From Climacium dendroides (Eukaryota > Streptophyta > Bryopsida > Hypnales > Climaciaceae), in NCBI GenBank assembly GCA_950106755.1, contig OX467082.1, positions 36,828,001 to 36,892,000 of the forward strand: a stretch of 64,000 nt of DNA. Direction: 5' to 3'. The notes beneath the pieces are model-generated. The model was not told where the DNA came from. It was given only the letters and a program-made list of their open reading frames with translations, and did no database searches. Within the stretch, counting starts at the first letter, position 1; each line of letters begins with the position of its first letter. Below are positions 52,335 to 63,541 of this stretch, piece by piece. The position numbers and the translations under genes are program-made.

Positions 52335-52985
52335 TGTTGCCGTTGTCATTCCTCTATAGAATCTCTTGTTTTAGTTTCTTCATCGAAAACCATTACAATT
52401 ACTGCTCATTTTTTAATATCTACTCTCTCCGTCCCGAAATGATTATCCACAATTTGTTGATATTTTCTGAGCCAATTTCATTGACCGTATTGTGAAAATC
52501 ATAATTAAGAAAGGTTCCAAATTGCATGTGAAGAATCAATGAAATGAAGAACATTGCATGTGTTCATTGCAACCTAAGGAAGTATTTTTTTTACCTACTC
52601 AAAACAACCTGAAAAAAGCATGATATTCAAAACATGATATTCAAAGTGGACATTCAATTCGGGACGGAGGGAGTAGAAGGCGTGAGACTTGGGGTTCGGA
52701 GTTCTGTAGCGATCGAGCACGCAGGATTGAAAGAGGTGGAGCTATTGACACAAGTGGATACGTGTTGGATGTTTTGCTCCTGTTGCTGGTGTCATTCCTC
52801 TGTGGAGCCTTTTTCTTTAGTTCCTTCATCAAAAAGCATTGGAATTCCTGCTCATTTTTTAAGATCCAAAAGACTTGGGGCGTATTTAGGGTTTGGAGTT
52901 TTGTAGCGATCGAGCATGCAGGATTGAAAGAGGTGCACCTACTAACACAAGCGGATTCGCGTTCGAGAGCTTCGTAATTTGGGCA
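52335..52985. repeat. Tandem duplication of about 190-210 bp, first copy split by a MITE
   Basis: The unit with TTGTCATTCCTCT ... TTCATC ... CTGCTCATTTTTTAA ... GACTTGGGG ... TGTAGCGATCGAGCA ... GGATTGAAAGAGGTG is present twice: about 52,335-52,772 (including the MITE at 52,423-52,673) and about 52,773-52,985 without it. Confidence 0.85.
52423..52673. mobile_element. Stowaway-type MITE (Tc1/mariner)
   Basis: 251 bp flanked by TA on both sides. The left terminus is CTCTCTCCGTCCCGAA and the right terminus TTCGGGACGGAGGGAG, the well-known CTCCCTCCGTCCC Stowaway end with one change. Inverted repeats continue for about 28 bp to GTGGA. No ORF. The neighbouring tandem copy supplies the empty site. 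Confidence 0.92.
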
Positions 52986-53691
52986 GGTGAATCTCATTCT
53001 GGAGAGGACACAACATGTAATTTGTGATTCTCAATTCTTGTGGTCTGAGAAAGTGAGATACTGACCTAATTTTTTAAAATTATGGTCAGTTGCAAACAGT
53101 TGTAGCTATAGCAGGCGAAGCAGAGAAGTCCACTGCTCAACCTGCGGTTTAAAGCACGCTTGAGAAGATTGTGTCCTCAGATCCAAGGATTGAATCGTAA
53201 GGGGAATCAAGGGTAAGTTCTCCTTAGCCATGGCCGCGACAGAATGTGTGACTTGGCCACGAACACTTCATTTGAGACGTTTAGCGCCAATTTAGGATTT
53301 TCCGTGATTTGTAGATGAGGACAGATGCTGACACATTCAGTAACAAAAAGACTCGGATTGAAATTACGAATTGTTCCCAGAGGATATATGAGGGTGTTGT
53401 TGTGATGGAGCCGACGAGAAGAATCTGCTGATCACTGTGCACAGTATGTACAATGATATCTGAGTCGAAGACCTTAAGCTTACTGAGATCGAGATTTATG
53501 AATTCAAAAGAAATCTGTAAACCTCCAGTATGATAGTTGAAGTTCGGTATGGGCCTGCTCAAGTTTGTGTAACTTGGCTCATGTTTAGTCTCGGGGATAC
53601 CCACTGGATGATTCACTTCACATAAGTCACTCTGCACAGCTCAAGAACTTGCCAGAGCAGAGATGTTAAGTCTTCTACTTCTATTTGACAA
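52986..53691. other. Spacer with gene-like composition, unrecognised
   Basis: Composition is less AT-rich than the deserts. A minus-strand ORF of 118 codons (53,281-53,637) and short plus-strand open stretches near 53,090-53,200 are seen, but none matches a family I know. Could be decayed gene sequence or an ATCase upstream region. Confidence 0.3.
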
Positions 53692-53822
53692 TAAGGGGTG
53701 CCACACCTTCTTCATGGAGACGGGCTCCTATTGGCTTCTCTTTTCTATTTTCATTCTTTTCACTTCATACCTTTTCATTCTTCATAGAAGTTTCATTCTT
53801 GGAGAAGGTGTGACAACCCCTA
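53692..53822. mobile_element. Small TA-flanked MITE upstream of the ATCase gene
   Basis: The left end is TA then AGGGGTGCCACACCTTCT; the right end AGAAGGTGTGACAACCCC is followed by TA. About 131 bp. It ends 170 bp before the ATCase start codon, so it probably lies in the promoter or leader. Confidence 0.65.
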
Positions 53823-53991
53823 TTATGTAGAATATCCTTTGTTTCTCAATTACTGGTCTACAAGTTTATTAAAATTTAGACATGCGTACTAATCATGTAC
53901 GAAATTGTCCGTTATGTAGGGTAGTAAGAATCCAGAGCCCACGCCGGTTTGAGACAAGCATATGATTACTGACAGAATCGGAGCTCCAACG

Positions 53992-56759
53992 ATGGCAGTG
54001 TCCACATCCTGCTCCCGTACTGGCTTGGTGTCCTCGCAACTCACCATCCACGCCAAAAATACAGAGTCGTTCGGTGTCTCCAGATCGCACTCCTCGTTCG
54101 TCCGGTTCTTTCGCTCCGCACCCTGCAAGTAAGAGAACTATTGGCCTGTCTTTCAGGAGATCCTGAAGCTTAGGTTTATAAGGTGATAGTTGTGTATCTT
54201 AATTCCGTACAAGAAACTGAGTGATTTTTTCTGATGCAGATTGCAGTGGCAGGACATTGGCATGGAAAGGAGGCAGAGAAGAAACTTTGGCAAGCTGATT
54301 GTGTGCTCTGTTGCTTCAACGAGAGAAACGACCAAAGTGGAATTGAACAAACGGTTTCCATTAGAAGATGTACTTGAAGCACAGCAATTCGACAGAGAGC
54401 TTCTGACCTCGATCTTTGAGGTGGCAAGAGAAATGGAGGATATCGAGAGAGATTCAGTTGGATCGCAGATGTTGAAGGGATACTTGATGGCCACTCTGTT
54501 TTATGAGCCTTCGACTCGTACGAGGCTTTCATTTGAATCCGCCATGAAGAGGTTGGGTGGCGAGGTGCTGACCACTGAAAATGCTCGTGAATTTTCCTCT
54601 GCTGCCAAGGGCGAGACTTTGGAAGGTCAGTTTTTTTACCCTTGTCCTCTTTGCTTCAGTATTCTTGACCTCCTGCTGGATGCCTTAGGAGCTATTTTTG
54701 TAGTGGAAGTGCAGGAGTTCAACGAACCTTCACTTGCTCGGTGATGCGTGAGAGTTTCTTGTCTGCATGGTAGCATTCTTATCTCCAATAACGCTTTCAT
54801 TTATCTTCCTTTGGATTTGGTTGCAGACAGCATCAGAACCGTGGAGGGCTATTCAGACATCATTGTGCTGAGGCATTTTGAAAGTGGGTCAGCCAAGAAA
54901 GCTGCTGCTACAGCAAACATTCCTATCATAAATGCTGGAGATGGTCCTGGTCAGCATCCGACACAGGTTTGTACTTCTGCGATGTACGTCTGATCATTTT
55001 TCCGATTGTTTTTGTCCTGTGTATGTCGGATGCAGAATAGAGTTGATTAGTGGCTCAATTATAATCTTCAAGATGATATCCGAGTGATGGTATAGTCCGA
55101 TGATACGTACTTGCACATAAATTTAGCAGAGAATGCAGATTCATGGTCACTGCCTCGCCTTGGAAATACAACAAGGAATGATAAGTTTATGGCTATTTGC
55201 GGCGCAGGCTTGAATTTTCATTGATTAGGGCAGTTTTTGAACCCGAGTTAACTGCTGAGCTAAGTGCTCTGCTGCACTAAGAATTAAATAAGGACATGCG
55301 AAGAGACTCCTAATACTATTGCTAAGAGTATGGTAATGATAATTAACATGTAATGCTAATGATTTCCTCTTCATTTGTAGTATGACCATGTAGTTTTCAT
55401 TAGCATTAGACGTCTATTTCGAACAGCAGGACACGCGAATGGCTACATGAGGGCTGTAGCGATGTGCTGCCGTATAGACAAGGAGGTGTATATTCCTCTG
55501 AATGCATGACATGACAGCACTCGAGAGTAATGTAGTTAACTCACTTGTTTTCTGCAGGCACTGCTAGATATGTACACCATCCAACGAGAGCTTGGGCATT
55601 TGGACAACATCACAGTGGGGCTGGTGGGTGACTTGGCTAATGGACGAACTGTTCGATCATTAGCTTATCTGCTCGCGAAGTATGATGGAGTCAAAATATT
55701 CTTTGTTGCTCCTGATGTGGTCAAGATGAAGGTACTGTCACTGACCTAATCTCTCTACCGCCATTGCACTAAATGCACTACATATTGTGGACCACAATAA
55801 TTGTTTTTGGCCACATTAATTTTCACCCAGTACAGTTGAGCACCCGATGTGTTTAGTGTATTTTTTTATGCATATGTAGAGTATTTTTGTCACTTTTTCA
55901 GGAACTGGTTTTGGTGTCTTTCGCAGGATGATATCAAGGATCATTTAACAGGCTCCGGAGTCCATTGGGAAGAATCTGCAGACCTGATGGAAGTGGCCTC
56001 CAAGTGCGATGTCATCTACCAAACGCGCATCCAACGTGAGAGATTCGGTGACCGCGTCGACCTCTACAACGAGGCTCGTGGGAAGTACATTGTGGACACC
56101 AAGGTCATGGATGCGTTACCCAAGCACGGAGTGATCCTCCATCCCCTCCCACGTCTTGATGAAGTCAGTCCCAACTCCTCTGAAATGCTTTCTCTTACTT
56201 TGCACTCTCCCTTGGCCTTGGCCTTTCTCGCTCTATTGCATCAGAAGGCTGTTTTCGTGTTCAAAAGCATCTGCAAAGCCCCTTGTGATTTTCTGCTCGA
56301 TTCCCCTAGGTGCTAGAAACAGGAAGTTCACTTCAGAAGCTAACATTCGATTATTGTATCTGTCAAAGCATGCGGGTATTTCAATTGTTCCAAAATGTCG
56401 GGTTTGATTTCATTTTTCAATTGCCCGAGTTCTTACCTTCTTTGAATCTGTCTGAATGATTTATTTTAAACTCCTGTAGATATGGAAGCGGCCACTTTGG
56501 GTCAGTTCAACAATAGGGTTAGGGTGTGGACTAGCTCTTATTCTTGGTGAAACAAGGTGGTGCGTGCGGTAGCTACTGGTTAACCCGCTATCTGCAATTT
56601 GTGTCGACGACAGTTTTGGGTCCCCTGATGTGGTCTAGTGTTCTTGGCCAGATAACCGTGGAAGTGGACAGTGATCCTCGAGCTGCGTATTTCCGTCAAG
56701 CTAAGAACGGTCTTTTCATTCGGATGGCGTTGCTGAAGTTGCTTCTTCTCGGGTTATAG
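53992..56759 (+). CDS. Aspartate carbamoyltransferase, plastid, 6 exons, 393 aa
   Basis: Catalyses carbamoyl phosphate + L-aspartate to N-carbamoyl-aspartate, the committed step of pyrimidine synthesis, in plastids of plants. Exons: 53992-54128, 54240-54625, 54827-54966, 55558-55731, 55927-56163, 56652-56759; 1,182 nt, in phase. Residues 1 to about 70 are Ser/Arg-rich with few acids, a chloroplast transit peptide; the start [11 protein letters not shown] is the only one giving this. The mature enzyme has EAQQFDR, the carbamoyl-phosphate loop STRTR (137-141), HPTQ (218-221), [27 protein letters not shown] and HPLPRLDE (351-358), and ends [19 protein letters not shown]. All key residues are present and the length is typical. 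Plant ATCases are inhibited by UMP; whether this one is cannot be read from sequence alone. Confidence 0.96.
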
Positions 56760-57459
56760 GTTTGGCGATTGTTGCAGTTTTGATCTTCAGAATGTGAGTG
56801 GTGTGATAGTCTTGGATTTATATGGTTTGAGAGTAGCTCAGCCCTGTGACGGAGAAAATTGAATCGAAGTTCAATTAGGCAAGGAAAACCTCTTTTCCTT
56901 TTACTAAGTTGATGCACGAAGTTCTCACCCAACAATTTTTATTATTGAGCTCCAACTTCCAGAGCTCCTTGTAATTGTGCATTCAGAGTTGCATTCACTT
57001 CAAAGTTGCAACGAATTCCTAGCATCATGTGCAACACTATTGAGTTATGGCCAGTGCTGTTGCTAGAGCTGTGACCATGCAAATCCCCTTTTTTGTTAGT
57101 TTCTGTACTCTTTTTCTGTGATGTCAGAAGACAAAATGCTTTGTAATTTAATACATCGCGGCTGGCAATTTCGAATGATGCGAAACTAAGTCCATGCACT
57201 CTTCCTTGTTGAAATCATTTTGACTGCATTCCATCTGCCCTAGTCGACCTATTATACGACAGTGGTTGCTATAAACCTTTTGATTGGAGAAAGGTTTGAA
57301 ATAGTTTTTGGTTCGTAAGTCCAAATTTTGTGACATCAAGTTTGTACAACCTTTCCTGCCAGGAGCTTCTTGAAAATTTCCATATGCCTTTTTAGGCCTA
57401 TTCCAAATCATTTTTCTAATTTCTTGTATACTGAAGTATATTGAAACAATTTTCAATCT
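56760..57459. other. 3' flank of the ATCase gene
   Basis: Probably 3' UTR to about 57,150, then spacer. No second gene recognised. Confidence 0.4.
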
Positions 57460-57690
57460 TTAACCCTTAAACATCAAAGTGGATGTTTTGCGTCCAATGA
57501 TGGACAATAGAGGATCTCTATGTAGGACAGAAGTGCAACTATTCATCTTTAGAATTTTGCAAGAAAAGGGGAGGTCTTGTACAGTAGTTTGTCTTGCAAT
57601 GAGTGCTTTTATAATTTTTAAAGCCAATGCTTCACATGATCATAAAAATTGATGATTTTCAAAGTCACCATGTAGTCCTTTAAGGGTTAA
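57460..57690. mobile_element. TTAA-flanked MITE, copy f
   Basis: The left end is TTAACCCTTAAACATC and the right end CCTTTAAGGGTTAA; 231 bp with TTAA on both sides. Homologous in reverse orientation to copy c (37,561-37,779). Confidence 0.75.
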
Positions 57691-58230
57691 GTTTAGGTTG
57701 TGTGCAACAAAGGCTATGCACCCTCCTTTTTCAAGAGTTTTGTGCCATATCATATGTTTTGGTATGCCATTTAGTCTTAGACATCTTATAATGACAAAGA
57801 AGATTATAAAAAAGAAATCTATATGCTCTCATTCCTATTAATATTAATATTGAGTGATTCAAAATAAAACTAAAGGTTTTAGAAAGTATGGGCCATGCAT
57901 AAGAATTGATGGTTGTTTCAAATTCAATTAAGAAGAAATGTGAGCCCTGAGAAGGCATGAAAAGTGCCATTAGAAAATCTTTGGACAACAAGGATGTCTA
58001 GACTTAATTTCATTCAATTTGGATTCATGGATTGGGAGTGATCCTCAGTCATTGGATTTGAAGTGCTTTCATTAAATGACCTCCTAGAAGTGCCCATTTT
58101 CTTCTTTATTTATTTTAATCTTAAGCAATTAGATGCATTCTTTCTTTCCCAAAGCTATATGAAAGTGTTCTTTTCGAAGTCAATATTTTTAAAAAAAAAT
58201 TCTAATTATCAATATTATAGTTGACAACAA
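57691..58230. other. AT-rich intergenic DNA
   Basis: No gene or repeat recognised. Confidence 0.5.
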
Positions 58231-58884
58231 TCATACTACTAAAAGCACAAAGTCTTCCATAATATCACATTTTTACACTGTAATATTACAGAGGTCTGAT
58301 TCCTCTGTAATATCATATTTTTACACAATATGATATTATAAAGTTCCAATAGCCATTTCACCTTTACAGTGTAAAAATGTGATATTATAGAAGTATAGTG
58401 ATATTATGGAGGTTTCATATTTCTTGGCTTCACACTTCATTTTACTTCCACAATTCTATGATTTGAATGTTGAAGCTTTGAATGTTCTCAATTCTAATGT
58501 TCTTTTCTTACTACCAAATGATTTGAAGCTTTGTTAGATTGAAGCAATTTTGGATTCTACAACAAAGTATTTACAAAGTCTTTGCAATTTGACAAATTTG
58601 CATTTCAATTCTTCAATTTTGATCACCATTGTTTGTGAGTGAAAAAATTTATCAAGTGGTGGTGTTTTGGAGCTCAACAATACCTTCAAGGTATTTTCTT
58701 TACATTTGTTTTGAGCAAAATTGTATTCATGTATAGAATGGTGATTTAAACATTGAATTTCATTTGAACATTTTGAATGTAATTTGAGCTTCAATCTAAT
58801 TTAATTTCAAGAGATTGATGTATTAGAGACAAATTGATGAAAGTAATATAGTTAATGCGTAGCAAAGCAAGCGCCAACAGCTAG
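58231..58884 (+). mobile_element. Non-autonomous Helitron, copy B
   Basis: It starts TCATACTACTAAAA after an A and ends CGCCAACAGCTAG before a T, matching copy A at both ends. 654 bp. The 5' third is dense in TAATATCA / TGATATTA halves, with CTCTGTAATATCA facing TAATATTACAGAG, so it can fold into hairpins. No Rep/helicase ORF. Confidence 0.82.
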
Positions 58885-59294
58885 TTATGTCTACTAAGAT
58901 AGTTGTAAGCTATTTTGCTCCTTTCAACAATTCAAAAGTTCTACACTAATGCAAGGGCAAAGGATGAGAGTGTTTGCCTTGTTTGAACGCATTGTGATAA
59001 ACTGTCACTTTTTGAGGAAATTGTACATTATTCACAAAAGGGGTTAGGATTTGACAAAGCATATCCTTACACATTCACTTCACCACTCAAACATATCACC
59101 TAAACACATGATGCCCTTCAATGATTTCTCCTTCTTTATTACCTTAAATGGCTAGATATTATATAACCAAAAACTCAAGCACTAGATCCACCTACAAGAC
59201 CAATGCAAAGATTACACATTTCCAATAAAGTTCTAAATAGCCACAACAACCTCACAATTGCCTTCAATTGTCTCCAAATTACACAACTTGTCTT
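58885..59294. other. AT-rich intergenic DNA
   Basis: No gene recognised; the open frame reaching into the next inverted repeat is not gene-like. Confidence 0.5.
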
Positions 59295-59955
59295 TAGAGG
59301 AGTGGCATACAAACCCAACATTTTGAAAAATGCAAGTTTTGAGTGATTTTTGAGAAAGTTATAGGGTTTTGAAGTTTTCAGGAATTTTGTGATGGGTCTC
59401 TGGAGTGGAGCACTACATTCTTGGAATCTATGATTTTCAAAGATTTTCTGAAATCTAGGTATTTTAAACATTTTCTGAAATCTAGGAAATTTGAATATTC
59501 TAAAATCTAGGACTTTGGAAAGATTCTAAACTGTACTTGCAAGATACATTTTGCAAAATATAGAATCTTTCATATTTGTAGACTTAGAATTTTCTCTTTT
59601 TTCTCTTTTTTTGTTTGAAGGAAGAATTCTAAATCTACTAACATGAAAGATTTTGTATTTTGCAAAATGTATCCTACATTAGGTATAGTTTAGACATCTT
59701 CCAAAATCCTAGATTTTAGAATATTCAAATTTTTTAGATTTAATTAGAAAATCTTCAAAAAATTTAGACTTCAGAAAATGTTGAAAATACCTAGATTTCA
59801 GAAAATCTTTGAAAATCGTAGATTCCAAGAATGTGGCGCTCCACTCTAGGAACTCATCACAAAAAATCTAAAAAACTTCAAAACCCTATAACTTTCTCAA
59901 AAATCACTCAAATCTTGCGTTTTTTGAAGTGATGGGTTTGTATGCCACTCCTCTA
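59295..59955. repeat. 661-bp inverted repeat (foldback/hairpin element)
   Basis: Left arm about 59,295-59,594 and right arm about 59,623-59,955 are reverse complements over almost their full length, around a pyrimidine-rich loop of about 28 bp. Ends are TAGAGGAGTGGCATAC and GTATGCCACTCCTCTA. The TA at each end would be a target duplication. Arms differ by scattered substitutions and small gaps. A transcript through it would form a roughly 300-bp double-stranded hairpin. No coding capacity. Confidence 0.85.
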
Positions 59956-61474
59956 CTACTACTATAAGTGTAAGCAACAATTTAGAAGTTGGAATTTTGT
60001 CTTTTCACTCAAGATAGGTACTACAAGAAAGAAAAAAGCACATTTTTGTAAGTTGTAAACATGGGGACATTTGAGGGTGTGTTTGTTATGCCGTTTTGTA
60101 TCCTCTCTGAGGTATATATAGAAGGGGCTTTGGAAAAAAAAATATATCTATTTTTTCTCGTGTCCTAATCTCGGTCAAGAGGCGGATAAAAGCCTGTAAA
60201 TGTGAGAATGAAGCATACAATGGACTGTATTCTTGCTTAGTTTTTGATTGCATATTTGGTATTAGTTGTGGCACTTGATTTATTGTGTGCTATGATCTTT
60301 ATTTATACGGCATTCCAATGGTAGTAATTTCAAGTTCTATCTATATACAACTCAAAAGTTAGAAATACATTTGAAAGGTCAATATCCTAATTTGACTAAT
60401 ACTACTAGAAAGTAGTGACCGATTTAATAGAAAATTGACAAGTGTTTGTTGTTTTGGGCACAATTGGATACAAATTGCAGCAATCAACAAGTTTTTATCC
60501 AAATGAGATTTCCGTTTTGTTGATTTAGGTACCGTGGGGTGTAAAACTTTTTAAAACCATTTGATTTTGGAATCTTTTGGAATTCTTTTGGAAATCCAAG
60601 GGAATCTTTGAGAATTTTTTTGGTTTCTCAAAAAATCTTAAAAAATCTTAAACAATATTATAGAATTTTTGAATTTTTTTGAAAATTTATGAGAATTTTT
60701 TTAAATCTTTTCTAATCTTTCAAAATTTCTTTTAAAATTTGAATACAGAGATTGAATTCTAATTAAACTATTTGAATTGAATTCTAATTTGATTCAAATA
60801 AATAAATTATATCAAATTCTAATTTGACTAGAATTAAAATTCCAATTCATTTTTAGTTGAATTTTCTTCAGAATATAATCTAGTTAAAATACAAATTTTG
60901 ATTTTGATTAAAATTAATTTATATTTCTATTGTGAAATGTAATATAACATCTTTAGTAAGTTGTAGAATTTTTTTGGTCGCTTCTTTTGATAATTTTGAT
61001 TATATGAATTTTCTAAGAATACTTTCAAAATATTTTCATTTTGAATTTGATTAGAATTCTAATTTTTGAATCCAAATTACTCAAAATTCAAAATAGAATA
61101 CATTTTGAACTTTAGAATATTTAATTCAAAGTTCCAACTTATATATTTAGATCTCATTTTTTTAGCATTTGATTTCGAAATTATAATCTATTCAAGTACT
61201 AAATTTTGTACTATTCAACTTTAAATACATAGTCTCGAGTTCAAAATCAACTATTCAAATTCTACTATAGAAATTGGAATTATTTAAACTATTCAAATTA
61301 TATATTTTAAATAATTATGTAGTTCAAATTCTATATTTTAAACTATTCAAATTATAAATTAAATTTAAAATTAAAATATTAAAATTTTGAGTTTTGAACT
61401 ACAAGTAAAAAGAATTAAATTTGATATTTAAAGTATGAAGGAGAGAATGGCCTGTAAAGTAAATTTTTTTTATT
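59956..61474. other. Very AT-rich intergenic DNA
   Basis: No gene recognised. From 60,600 to 61,440 the sequence is almost only A and T with many GAATT-type words, the product of long decay or simple-sequence drift. Confidence 0.5.
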
Positions 61475-61900
61475 AGACTTCATAGTGGGGAGGCAAGATG
61501 TTGTGGAGGATATTATATTATGAAAATATTTTTTAACTTAATTATTCACAATTCAATGTTTTAAAAACTCAAAAGACTTTGGTGGCAATTTTAATATAGT
61601 AAAATAATAATTTTTTAATTAGACTTCATAGTGGGGAGGCAAGATGTTGTGGAAGATATTATATTATGAAAATATTTTTTAACTTAATTATTCACAATTC
61701 AATGTTTTAAAAACTCAAAAGACTTTGGTGGCAATTTTAATATAGTAAAATAATAATTTTGTAATTAGACTTCATAGTAGGGAGGCAAGATGTTGTGGAG
61801 GATATTATATTATGAAAATATTTTTTAACTTAATTATTCACAATTCAATGTTTTAAAAACTCAAAAGACTTTGGTGGCAATTTCAATATAGTAAAATAAA
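61475..61900. repeat. Tandem array, 3 x 146 bp
   Basis: Copies start at 61,475, 61,621 and 61,767, each with AGACTTCATAGTGGGGAGGC (one variant base in the third) and near-identical to each other. The 3' part of each unit, CTTTGGTGGCAATTT(T/C)AATATAG, is also the left end of the foldback element that follows. Confidence 0.92.
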
Positions 61901-62180
61901 AAATTTCAAAAAACTTTTAATCAAAAAAAGTTGTGAAACCAAGTTAACTTTCATTTCCATAAATCTGTTTGGGATTTTGAACCTTTAATCAAAAGTTATA
62001 GGCAAAGTTCATAGAGGGGTGAATAAGAGATTTAATGGAACATTTCCAAACATCCTCTTTGAATTTTGTCCATAACTATTGATTGGAATCTCAAAATCCC
62101 AAACAGATTTTTGGAGATGAAATTTACAATTTTTATTAGTTCAAAATTATTTTAATATGCTAAAATGGCCTCCAAAAGCT
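61867..62180. mobile_element. Foldback element, copy 2
   Basis: Inverted repeat with arms containing ATAAATCTGTTTGGGATTTT and AAATCCCAAACAGATTTTTG-like partners, and ends CTTTGGTGGC and GGCCTCCAAAAG. Central blocks (AATCAAAAGTTATAGG, CATTTCCAAACATC) match copy 1 at 8,235-8,562. Confidence 0.7.
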
Positions 62181-63130
62181 TCTAAATTTACAAAAAAAAA
62201 ACAAAAAAAATAGAACAACTAGTTAAATACAATTCTACTCTATACATGTACAATTGGATCTAGTTTATTTACGAATTGCATATTTGAGCTATTCAAAAAT
62301 ATTTGTACAATGTGGATTTAAATTGTTTTATTTTGGTGAACATAATTATCATTGTATCTTTACACAATCCCAATCAAGCATACCAAATTTCACTTTCAAA
62401 TAAATAAATTTTTATTTTTGGTGAATTTTTAATTTAATTTTCATGATAATATAAGATATTTCATTGACAAACATTGATGATGAATTTTTTTTCAATTTGA
62501 TTGCATAGATATGTAGGAAACATTCATATACACATCTTTCCTTTGATGAGTATCTACAAAAAAGTTTCACAATGTTTTCGATAGAGATTTCAATGTTGGG
62601 GTGACTTTGTCCTAATTTGTGAGAATAGGTATTTCTTTATTGTAATTGTAATTTTTTGTTTTCTCTTCACATGGTAATTAATTTTATAACATTTAAGTAT
62701 GATGGTACAATTACTTTGCCATAATCTAATTAAAATATATAGATATCCATTTTTTCAAAGTTTGATCATATGACACTTTTCATTGAACTCTTCATTGCTC
62801 ATTGGTTTGTTACTTAAAGGAATGTTTTTTAATATGTCAAATGTGCATGTGGATATTCCCTACATATCTACCCAATTGGATTAAAAAATTCATCATCAAT
62901 TCATTATCCAAAAATATTGTGTAAAATCATGAAAATTGATTTTAAAAATTCACCAAAAATGAGTTTTTGCTTTTTTGAAATTAAAAATTTGGTATGCTTA
63001 TTGAGAGTGGGTAAGAATTGAGTATTAATTATGAAAGACAAAAAAATGATAATTTTAGTTTTATATATATATATTTGAACGGGTCAAACAAGTAATTTGT
63101 AAATGAACTAGACTTGATTATATATAAAAT
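62181..63130. other. AT-rich intergenic DNA
   Basis: No gene or repeat recognised. Confidence 0.5.
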
Positions 63131-63260
63131 TGTGGTGTGGTGTAATGGGAAGATCCTTGGGCTTCAACTTTCAAGTTCAAGGATTGAACCTCATTAGCAA
63201 CGCTCACCTAAGTGGTAGCCCTGCTTGTATAGACGGTGGACAATATAAAATAAAATCTTT
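63131..63260 (+). mobile_element. Possible tRNA-derived SINE fragment
   Basis: TGGTGTAATGGG at 63,138-63,149 fits an RNA polymerase III A box; about 25-30 bp on, AGTTCAAGGATT at about 63,174 is a poor B box. The order and spacing resemble a tRNA-derived SINE head. The cloverleaf is not complete, so it is not a tRNA gene. No tail or target duplication was found. Confidence 0.3.
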
Positions 63261-63541
63261 TTCTAGATCGCTTGGAAATCTGGGCAGCCCCAAAAAATAT
63301 TTTTTCAAGCGAGAATACAAAATTTGATAAAAAAAAATTAAAATTAAAATTTTGAAAAAAAATTTATTTTCTTAAATTATTATTTTTCTGTATTTGACCA
63401 AAACAACATAATAAATCAACAAATTTGAGTATAATTTTGATTGGTACAACGCAACCCAAGCAACATATGCAAACAACAATTTTTGGTTGTTTGGGTTATA
63501 GATTTTTCTACTAGTGTAAGGATGCCCATATTTGTAAGACA

